A DNA stretch of 13,847 nt, taken from Lachnospiraceae bacterium UBA6452 (GTDB taxonomy: Bacteria; Bacillota; Clostridia; Lachnospirales; Lachnospiraceae). The DNA lies in contig DJNY01000198.1 in assembly GCA_002441865.1 (NCBI GenBank), positions 1 through 13,847 on the forward strand. The letters run 5' to 3'. Below are positions 8,006 to 13,847 of the stretch, one piece after another. Position 1 is the stretch's first letter. Every line of letters starts with the position of its first letter. Under the pieces are notes generated by a model that worked only from the letters and a program-made list of their open reading frames with translations, was not told the origin of the DNA and did no database searches. The translations under genes and the position numbers were made by a program.

Positions 8006-8016
8006 ATGCATTCCCC

Positions 8017-9888
8017 CTATTTACTTTTGTTTTCCTTCTCGATCTCCGTAACAAGCTCCTCTAAATACATCCATCTGTCCATTTTTTCGGAAAGCAGCTC
8101 CCGTTTCTCCGTAAGCTGTCTGTCCAGCTCTGCCAGACGTACAAAATCTCTGGCAGCCCTGGCATACTCTTCCTCCAGCGCCGCAATCTCTTCCTCCAGC
8201 GCCGTGATCGTGTCCTCGATCGTTTCATATTCTCTCTGTTCTTTATAAGACAGCTTTTTCCGGTGCTGCCGCGTTTCCTGCCCTTTGTTGTCTTTTTCTT
8301 CCTTCTCCGGCCGCTGTCTCTGCACCTTTGCCTGCTCCGTTTTTCTTTGCTCCATGCGAAGCTGGTAATCCGTATAGCCGCCCTCGTACTGCGCAACCCT
8401 GCCTGCCTCCTCGAAAGCAAAAATGCGCCGCACGGTCCGGTCCAGGAAATAGCGGTCATGGGAAACCACTGCCACGATCCCGTCAAAGCTGTCCAGATAA
8501 TCTTCCAGGATCGTCAGTGTGCGGATATCCAGATCATTGGTCGGCTCGTCCAGCAAAAGGACATTCGGCGCTTCCATCAATACACGCAGCAGGTTCAGCC
8601 GGCGCTTCTGTCCGCCTGAGAGCTTTCCGATCCTGCTGTACTGCAGTTCTGCATCGAACAGAAAGCGTTCACACATTTTCGCAGCCGATACTTCTCCGTC
8701 CTTTGTTTTGATAAATTCCGCCGTATCCCTGACATAATCGATCACACGCTTTTCCGGATCCATATACGCCAGTCCTTTTTCCTTTTCCCGGCTGATTTCC
8801 TGCGCATAATAGCCGATTTTGATCGTCTGACCGATCTCGATGCTGCCACTGTCAGGATATACCGCCGCATTTCCGGTCAGCTCTCCCGCCGCCGTTGCGA
8901 TCATTTTCATGAGAGTTGTTTTACCACAACCGTTTTTCCCGACAAAACCGACACGGTCACCGCGCAGAAACAAATAGGTAAAATCGTGCAGAAGAACATG
9001 CTCTCCATACGCCTTGGACAGATTCTGAAGCTCTACCGTCGTCTTGCCCATCCTTGTGCTGACACTGCTCATTTCCACATTGCCGGTCTCTTCCTTCAGC
9101 TTACTGACCTTCAGATCCTCAAAACGCTCCAGCCTTGCTTTCTGCTTCGTGCTGCGCGCTCTTGCCCCACGCATGACCCACGCCAGCTCATTACGCAATA
9201 TGCTGCGCCGTTTCCTGTCCGCTGCCTGGTCGATCTCCTCCCGCTGCGCTTTCCGTTCCAGAAAGCCTGCATAATTCGTATCATAGGAATACAAAGCGCC
9301 TCTGTCGATCTCCACGATCCGGTTTGCAATACTGTCCAGAAAATAACGGTCATGAGTGACCATAACCAGTGTACCCTTATAGCTTTTCAGAAAGTTTTCC
9401 AGCCACTGCGCCATTTCCGCATCCAGATGGTTGGTCGGCTCGTCCAATAACAGGATATCCGACTCATGCAGCAGCACATTGACAAGTGCCACACGTTTTC
9501 TCTGTCCGCCGGAAAGCTCTTCCACCGGTGTATCAAACGCGGTAACGGAAAGCTCCGTCAGCATGGACTTTGCCTGTGCAGCCAGTGCCTGCTGTTCCTG
9601 CATACTCTGCTTGATATGAGACCGGAGTGCTGCCTGCAGCACTGTATCCTGCGGCTCAAATTCCGGCTGCTGGGACAAAAGCTGTACGGTTTTGTTCTTT
9701 GCCAGGATCACTTCGCCCGCATCCGGTTCCTCCAGTCCTCCAAGGATCCGCAAAAGAGTGGATTTTCCCGTTCCGTTAATGCCGATGATCCCTACTTTTT
9801 CGCCCTCCTGCAGATAAAAGGAAGCATCTGAAAACAATACTCTTCCCGTATATGATTTTGTAATATGATCCAGTGTTACGATATTCAA
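8017..9888 (-). CDS. uup: ABC-F ATPase, Uup/YfmR type (ribosome-associated)
   Basis: A 623-residue soluble protein with two ATPase domains and no membrane segment. ABC-F proteins bind the ribosomal E site and act on stalled or idle ribosomes. Domain 1 has Walker A GINGTGKST (36-44), signature LSGGQRKR and LLLDEPTNHLD. A charged helical linker follows (about 205-260, ERKAQREEIDQAADRKRR), corresponding to the P-site tRNA-interacting motif. Domain 2 has Walker A GKNGCGKTT (317-325), LSGGQKRR and LLLDEPTNDLD. The last ~110 residues are a charged linker and a coiled coil beginning KLSYKEQREYETIE, which is the Uup-type C-terminal domain. Both catalytic Glu residues are present. The start is TTG, supported by GGAGG 6 nt upstream and by the TTGA overlap with the ylmH stop, which implies coupled translation. 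YfmR of Bacillus is known to relieve stalls at proline runs together with EF-P. An antibiotic-resistance ABC-F is less likely given the Uup tail. Confidence 0.92.
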   Translation of the reverse strand: MNIVTLDHITKSYTGRVLFSDASFYLQEGEKVGIIGINGTGKSTLLRILGGLEEPDAGEVILAKNKTVQLLSQQPEFEPQDTVLQAALRSHIKQSMQEQQALAAQAKSMLTELSVTAFDTPVEELSGGQRKRVALVNVLLHESDILLLDEPTNHLDAEMAQWLENFLKSYKGTLVMVTHDRYFLDSIANRIVEIDRGALYSYDTNYAGFLERKAQREEIDQAADRKRRSILRNELAWVMRGARARSTKQKARLERFEDLKVSKLKEETGNVEMSSVSTRMGKTTVELQNLSKAYGEHVLLHDFTYLFLRGDRVGFVGKNGCGKTTLMKMIATAAGELTGNAAVYPDSGSIEIGQTIKIGYYAQEISREKEKGLAYMDPEKRVIDYVRDTAEFIKTKDGEVSAAKMCERFLFDAELQYSRIGKLSGGQKRRLNLLRVLMEAPNVLLLDEPTNDLDIRTLTILEDYLDSFDGIVAVVSHDRYFLDRTVRRIFAFEEAGRVAQYEGGYTDYQLRMEQRKTEQAKVQRQRPEKEEKDNKGQETRQHRKKLSYKEQREYETIEDTITALEEEIAALEEEYARAARDFVRLAELDRQLTEKRELLSEKMDRWMYLEELVTEIEKENKSK

Positions 9889-10652
9889 TGTGTTCCTCCG
9901 TATCTGCCTATTTCTATACTTAAATTGCCTTTTTTCGTCTCATGGATGAGACCATGATATACAAATCTGCCATAACCGCGGACGGAAACAATACTGCCCT
10001 CTTTGCAGATCCCGCTGTTATTTTCCATGCACCTGCCATCCACAAATACCTTTTTCTCCCGGAACAGAAGCAGGCTCTGGCTGCGGGAAAGATGATACAG
10101 CTTTGCAATGATCCCATCCAGTCTGAGAGAGCTCACGATCAGCGTTTCTTTGGTTACCTGTGGCTTACTTTGCTCCGGTACTTCTTCCAGTATCGTGCAT
10201 CTGACAACCGTATGCCTGATCTTTGTCAGATTTTCCACAATATAATCACTTACCTTTGCAAGGCAGAACAGATATGCCTTTCCATCGCTGAGCCAGATGT
10301 CGCCAAGCGTACTTCTGTCGATGCCAAGATGCATCAGTGCTCCCAGAAAATCCCGGTGTCCCAGATCTTCCGCAAACTTTTTCAGAGCAGGCGCGATCTC
10401 CACGCACACGATCGGGAACGGCTCTTCATAGCCCAGGCTTTCTTCGCTGCCAAAACGGATCACACACCGTTCACAGCCTTCACCGCCACCATATACGGTG
10501 TATTCCATGCCCGGCTGCTTCGCAAGGAGCCGGTAAAACAGATCCTGCTCTGCCAGTGTCAGAAATCCGGTAAATGTATAATGATTGTTCCGATAAGACT
10601 GCTCACTTAAATCCTGCAGCCTTTTTTGTACAAAAATGTCTTCGTCTGTCAT
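9885..10652 (-). CDS. ylmH: YlmH family S4-domain RNA-binding protein
   Basis: A 255-residue cytoplasmic protein. The N-terminal ~165 residues match the YlmH-type domain, with FTGFLTLAEQDL, GGGEGCERC and HRDFLGALMHLGIDRSTLGDIW as strongly recognisable blocks. The C-terminal part (about 178-240, RLDGIIAKLYHLSRSQSLLLF ... KKVFVDG) is an S4 RNA-binding domain, ending in the usual GKGRF-like segment, here YGRFVY. In Bacillus YlmH binds stalled 50S subunits in ribosome-associated quality control. The gene classically sits in the cell-division cluster near sepF and divIVA; here it is instead paired with an ABC-F gene, whose TTG start overlaps the ylmH stop (TTGA). The start is the ATG with AGGA four bases upstream, a short spacing. 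It is the first gene of the leftward unit and is divergent from queT. No confident promoter was found. Confidence 0.92.
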   Translation of the reverse strand: MTDEDIFVQKRLQDLSEQSYRNNHYTFTGFLTLAEQDLFYRLLAKQPGMEYTVYGGGEGCERCVIRFGSEESLGYEEPFPIVCVEIAPALKKFAEDLGHRDFLGALMHLGIDRSTLGDIWLSDGKAYLFCLAKVSDYIVENLTKIRHTVVRCTILEEVPEQSKPQVTKETLIVSSLRLDGIIAKLYHLSRSQSLLLFREKKVFVDGRCMENNSGICKEGSIVSVRGYGRFVYHGLIHETKKGNLSIEIGRYGGTH

Positions 10653-10704
10653 ATTGTCCTCACGCCCTGCTTATATACATCATGGTACTACAAACATGTA
10701 CTGC

Positions 10705-10733
10705 TTGCAATCCCCGCAAAATCGTGCTAGAAT
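10705..10733 (+). promoter_or_regulatory. Promoter of the queT transcript
   Basis: TTGCAA (10705-10710), an exact 17-bp spacer and TAGAAT (10728-10733), with TG one base before the -10 box (extended -10). Transcription would begin near 10740, giving a leader of about 90 nt before queT that contains the riboswitch. The -35 box is its own reverse complement. Confidence 0.75.
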
Positions 10734-10746
10734 ACGCTCGTTGCGA

Positions 10747-10794
10747 TTCCAGAAACCAAGGTCTATGGAAAAAATACCGAGTGTTCGAGACCTT
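10747..10794 (+). other. Structured upstream half of the queT leader
   Basis: TTCCA (10747-10751) pairs with TGGAA (10766-10770) around a 14-nt loop. GGT in that loop (10760-10762) can pair with ACC (10776-10778) across an A-rich run, an H-type pseudoknot shape. Alternatively AAGGTCT (10758-10764) pairs perfectly with AGACCTT (10788-10794), which lies in the loop of the downstream aptamer and would disrupt it. The two options are mutually exclusive. Whether either forms is unproven. Confidence 0.35.
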
Positions 10795-10820
10795 CCACTC
10801 GTAAAACAAAACTAAAGGAG
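10778..10820 (+). ncRNA. preQ1-I type riboswitch overlapping the queT ribosome binding site
   Basis: The stem CGAGTG (10778-10783) with CACTCG (10796-10801) closes a 12-nt loop starting TTC, containing AG and ending in C. It is followed by an A-rich tail AAAACAAAACTAAAGGAG. This matches the preQ1-I layout in B. subtilis (5-bp stem, 12-nt loop starting UUC with UAG and ending in C, then tail AAAAAACUAAGG) and the Thermoanaerobacter tail AACAAAACAAGG. The loop-tail helix is short: AG (10788-10789) with CU (10812-10813). CCTT in the loop (10791-10794) can also pair with AAGG (10815-10818) of the ribosome binding site. The ligand is expected to be preQ1 or a close relative, shutting off translation of queT when bound. 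The downstream gene family fits. Confidence 0.72.
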
Positions 10821-10829
10821 ATATCTTTT

Positions 10830-11312
10830 ATGAAAAAAATCAATTTTCTGACGCAGGCCGCCATGATCGCGGCACTTTACGTCGTCCTGACACTTGCCAT
10901 CAGCGCATTCGGTCTTGCCAGCGGTGCCATTCAGGTACGCGTGTCCGAGGCACTTACGATCCTGCCTTATTTCACACCTGCTGCCATTCCGGGTCTGTTT
11001 ATCGGCTGTCTGTTAAGCAACATCATCACCGGGTGTGCGTTGTTTGACATCATCTTCGGCAGTATTGCCACTCTGCTCGGTGCAGTCGGTACTTATCTGC
11101 TGCGCAGGCACAAATGGCTTGCTCCCGTTTCCCCGATCATCGCAAATACGATCATTGTTCCATTCGTGCTTTCTTATGTATATGGTACGCCCGGAACCAT
11201 TCCTTACCTGATGCTGACAGTCGGCATTGGAGAAGTTCTCTCCTGTGGCGTTTTGGGAATGATCCTTTTATTTGCGCTGAATAAATACAGAACGACGCTT
11301 TTTGGAGTGTAA
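10830..11312 (+). CDS. queT: QueT family queuosine-precursor transporter
   Basis: A 160-residue integral membrane protein of the QueT family (COG4708), thought to be the substrate-binding S component of an energy-coupling factor transporter for queuosine precursors such as preQ0 or preQ1. It has about five hydrophobic helices. The stretch SGAIQVRVSEALTILPYFTPAAIPGLFIGCLLSN is the recognisable family core. The motif YGTPG near the C-terminal third is also typical. The length is normal for the family. The ATG has AAAGGAG 9 nt upstream, and that ribosome binding site ends the predicted preQ1 riboswitch, so expression is likely lowered when the precursor is abundant. It stands alone between its own promoter and a terminator; the shared ATPase and T subunits are not in this window. 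Confidence 0.93.
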   Translation: MKKINFLTQAAMIAALYVVLTLAISAFGLASGAIQVRVSEALTILPYFTPAAIPGLFIGCLLSNIITGCALFDIIFGSIATLLGAVGTYLLRRHKWLAPVSPIIANTIIVPFVLSYVYGTPGTIPYLMLTVGIGEVLSCGVLGMILLFALNKYRTTLFGV

Positions 11313-11321
11313 AATTAAAAA

Positions 11322-11367
11322 CATCTGCGGGACACGATCGCAACATTTTCCCGCAGATGCCTTTTTT
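11322..11367. terminator. Bidirectional rho-independent terminator
   Basis: CATCTGCGGG (11322-11331) and CCCGCAGATG (11350-11359) form a perfect 10-bp stem with an 18-nt loop. On the plus strand it is followed by CTTTTTT, ending queT. On the minus strand it is followed by TTTTTAATTTT, ending the leftward large gene. Confidence 0.92.
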
Positions 11368-11376
11368 CTTTCCTAT

Positions 11377-13847
11377 CTATTTACTGTATGTGATAAAACA
11401 GTTTCCGTTCGCTTCAAAATAATCTCTTGAATCATTCATACCCATCTTGGATATCGTTCCGCTCATCGGATTGAAGATGACCGTATTGAGTTCATTGTAT
11501 CCCACGATCAGCACCGCATTTCCGTCATTTAACAGTGCCATGACAGGAATATCCTTTCCGACATAGTAAAGCACACTTTCCATGCTGCAGCCGGTCAGAT
11601 CGAGCACCTTATCATCCGGCAGATTTTCCTGCAGGATATCAAACAGTGATTTCCCTGCCTGCAAAAGCTGCATGCTGTTTCTGCTGACACCTTCAAAGGA
11701 CAGGATCGTATCGAGACAGACCGCAACGCTGCTCCGTTCTTCCGAAACCGTATCCGCCGTGATCTTCATGATCTGGTTGACACTGCTGCGGTTACTCTTC
11801 TCCCAGATGCAATTTCCGTTTTCATCCAGTACTTTTCCGGACAGTACATCCGCTTTTGCAACCGCCTCTCTTGCCTGCTGTACGATCGCAGAAAGCCTGT
11901 AGCCGTCATATACATAATAACATTCCTGCTTTTCCTCTGTCTGTGGCAGATGGATGGAACGCTCGCCCTCATACATCACCTGCTTCGGTGTCAGATATTT
12001 TATCTTATCCGATTTCAGGCTGCTCTTCATGGCAAGCTGTGCGATCTTTTCATAATCCTGCGTTGCAACAACTTCAACCGTATTTTTCTGCGTCGTCTCA
12101 GGCAGATCGTTCATGATCTGATCGTCCGCCACCGCCGTATAACCGCCGTTTCCGTCCGCACTCACACGGTGCAGATCGATCTGGTTCCCGTTGATCTCCG
12201 CTTCCAGCACATAAATGCCGTTCTTATTATAATCCTTTAAAATATCGCCGCTTTCATTCTGTATCTTCACATCATACATCAGAAAGAGCGTATTTCCCAT
12301 ATTGTCCTTTGTAATATCCGTCCGGTATGCCAGACCGTAGATCAGATCCTCATTCATAAAGCCGAGTGGTCTGATACATCTGCCGCTTCCCGCCTCGATC
12401 TTTGTCTGTCTGCCTGTATTCAGGTTCAGAAGAATGAGCTCCTGACTGCTATCCGCATCTCCGGTCAGCCATGCGATCATCCGGTTGCTTTCGGACACCC
12501 GATAACTGCCCTGCATCAGATTTTCCTGCAGCGCGGTATAGCTCTTTTCCACCAGATCGATCTGGTAGATCACATGATCCAGGATCAGGAACAGCTGGTT
12601 ATTGTTGTTCACATAGGCAAGCTGTGAAATATCCTGCATCAGCCGCTGGGAAGATCCTGTATAAGGAATATACACTTCTTCCTCGATCGTGTTCAGCATA
12701 CTGTTGTAATAATAGCATCCAACACCGACACTGCCCTCGTGATTACCACGGTTCATATAGCCGTATACCAGAAACCGCACATTACCTGTCTCATCTACAC
12801 TGGCGATCCTGATACCGCCATCCTGATACAGCGTCCTGCTGTCCACATTATCACGATCATAAAAACCAAACAACAATGCGGTTTTGCTGTCTGTCAGGTT
12901 AACCGAGAACAACCGGTTTTCCTTTACAAATGCAAATACATTGCCGTCTTCACTTTCCGCGAGCTCCAGATTACCGTCACTGATACCCAGCGACAACTTA
13001 TTATTCGTATAGGAAGCCGCTTCCGGCTCAAAATAAGAATCCATGTCTCTTTCATAGTCGAGCAGATACATACGTTCTGCCGTATAGCGGATATAGTAAT
13101 ACTCCGTCACATTATAATACCGACAGCCTTCCGCCATATCAACGGACAGTGCATAACGCAGCTCTACATTTGCCACATATGGATTGATTCTCCTGACATA
13201 GACCTCGGGCTCCGTTTCTTCCTTGACGGAAAGATCTCCCCAGGTGATCTGTGCAAAACTCGAATGGATCGTTACCTTGCTATAGGTCGTGTTGTCTCCG
13301 TCCGCATTGGATTCCAGATATTTTGTCAGCTCCTGCGCACGCTCCTTGTCAAAACTTCTGCTGTGGAAATCCAGGGCAAATGCCGTCATATCGCTTACAT
13401 GATATGCTGCATCTGCAAGTACGATCCTTGTATAATAATAAATCGTCCTGCCTTCTGTATCTGTCAGCTTCAGGCAGAAGGAATATTCGGTCTTCTCCTC
13501 AAGCAGATCCTTCAGCACAAGATCCACAGATACCGTACCTTCCGACTCCGTAAAGCTGTCTACCTCCGTGTCCTCGACAAGGCGCTGGCCATCTGCCGAT
13601 CTTACTTCATAAGCAAGTGCGGAAATACTGTCCGCATACAGATCGATCTGCAGGGAAATCTTACGGTCCTCCTTCTGCAGCGGTGAGATCGTATCGGTCA
13701 GCTGGCTGCAGTCCATTTCCTGGTCATAGCCATGCAGACAGTTGATACGGCTGTCTCCTTCCATCACGTAAACAAGCGGATATGTTGCCTTCGGCATTTC
13801 CGCCGTTATATCCGTATTTCCTTTATTCATAAAATGATCGATCATCA
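11377..13847 (-). CDS. Large extracellular protein ending in a degenerate C39-like peptidase domain (5' end outside window)
   Basis: At least 822 residues; the frame stays open to the window edge. No membrane segment or signal peptide lies in the visible part, so the N-terminal anchor is probably outside. I do not know a named family. It begins with a beta-rich region (TYPLVYVMEGDSRINCLHGY onward). A long tyrosine-rich stretch follows, which at about residues 280-560 has repeated short strands resembling a beta-propeller (NGNVFAFV-like and YQIDLVEKSYTAL-like units). The last ~130 residues resemble the C39-like cysteine-peptidase fold: SVAVCLDTILSFEGV at 706 aligns with the CGPaalamvLnyyGv block, and GNAVLIVGY at 775 with GHAVVVVGY. 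The expected Cys, His and Asp positions are Ser706, Asn776 and an Asn-Pro at 792, so it is likely inactive and may bind peptide instead. Extracellular location is inferred. Confidence 0.8.
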   Translation of the reverse strand, partial: MIDHFMNKGNTDITAEMPKATYPLVYVMEGDSRINCLHGYDQEMDCSQLTDTISPLQKEDRKISLQIDLYADSISALAYEVRSADGQRLVEDTEVDSFTESEGTVSVDLVLKDLLEEKTEYSFCLKLTDTEGRTIYYYTRIVLADAAYHVSDMTAFALDFHSRSFDKERAQELTKYLESNADGDNTTYSKVTIHSSFAQITWGDLSVKEETEPEVYVRRINPYVANVELRYALSVDMAEGCRYYNVTEYYYIRYTAERMYLLDYERDMDSYFEPEAASYTNNKLSLGISDGNLELAESEDGNVFAFVKENRLFSVNLTDSKTALLFGFYDRDNVDSRTLYQDGGIRIASVDETGNVRFLVYGYMNRGNHEGSVGVGCYYYNSMLNTIEEEVYIPYTGSSQRLMQDISQLAYVNNNNQLFLILDHVIYQIDLVEKSYTALQENLMQGSYRVSESNRMIAWLTGDADSSQELILLNLNTGRQTKIEAGSGRCIRPLGFMNEDLIYGLAYRTDITKDNMGNTLFLMYDVKIQNESGDILKDYNKNGIYVLEAEINGNQIDLHRVSADGNGGYTAVADDQIMNDLPETTQKNTVEVVATQDYEKIAQLAMKSSLKSDKIKYLTPKQVMYEGERSIHLPQTEEKQECYYVYDGYRLSAIVQQAREAVAKADVLSGKVLDENGNCIWEKSNRSSVNQIMKITADTVSEERSSVAVCLDTILSFEGVSRNSMQLLQAGKSLFDILQENLPDDKVLDLTGCSMESVLYYVGKDIPVMALLNDGNAVLIVGYNELNTVIFNPMSGTISKMGMNDSRDYFEANGNCFITYSK

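Noticed and set aside
8006..8011. ATG at 8011 as start of the diguanylate cyclase
   Set aside because: It is only one base from the GGGGG motif; the ATG at 8005 has normal spacing.
10747..10820. H-type pseudoknot combining AAGGTCT/AGACCTT with CGAGTG/CACTCG
   Set aside because: Only one base would cross the 7-bp helix, which is sterically unlikely; the helices are better read as alternatives.
12739..13686. Open frame of 315 codons on the plus strand
   Set aside because: Antisense to the large leftward gene; isoleucine- and arginine-rich shadow composition and no credible start signal.

Overview
The window looks like chromosomal DNA of a Gram-positive anaerobe of the Clostridia, most likely Lachnospiraceae. 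The grounds are moderate GC, strong GGAGG-type ribosome binding sites, short intergenic gaps, the protein families present (Cache-GGDEF cyclase, sensorless chemoreceptor, YlmH, QueT) and the style of the large extracellular protein at the right end. This placement is inference; no 16S rRNA or other marker is present. No tRNA, rRNA, CRISPR array, insertion sequence or phage gene was seen.

Left part (1-5029): the 3' part of one AraC-family regulator runs rightward and converges on a leftward three-gene operon. In transcription order the operon is an AraC/PchR-like regulator (5029-4034), an ABC half-transporter (3986-2202) and a second ABC half-transporter (2205-478) that overlaps the first by 4 bases. 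The two half-transporters very probably form a heterodimer controlled by the regulator. The set-up resembles YbtA-YbtP-YbtQ, so transport of a metallophore or other small molecule is a reasonable guess. A 9-bp hairpin sits on the ribosome binding site of the first transporter. A TTGACA promoter and short palindromes lie ahead of the regulator.

Middle (5030-10652): a 54-bp interrupted palindrome and a strong terminator separate this operon from a chemoreceptor gene (6602-5262). That gene has its own consensus -10 box followed by an 11/12-matching direct repeat. Upstream of it, three genes are packed as one leftward unit: ylmH (S4 RNA-binding protein), an ABC-F ATPase of the Uup/YfmR type coupled to it by a TTGA overlap, and a Cache-HAMP-GGDEF diguanylate cyclase 11 nt further on. 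This links two ribosome-stalling factors with a c-di-GMP enzyme and, next door, a chemoreceptor.

Right part (10653-13847): a divergent promoter drives a leader RNA that matches the preQ1-I riboswitch pattern and leads directly into queT, a queuosine-precursor transporter. A bidirectional terminator separates queT from the 3' part of a large leftward gene. Its product is mostly extracellular beta-rich sequence and ends in a C39-like cysteine-peptidase fold in which all three catalytic positions appear to be replaced. The 5' end of that gene is outside the window.
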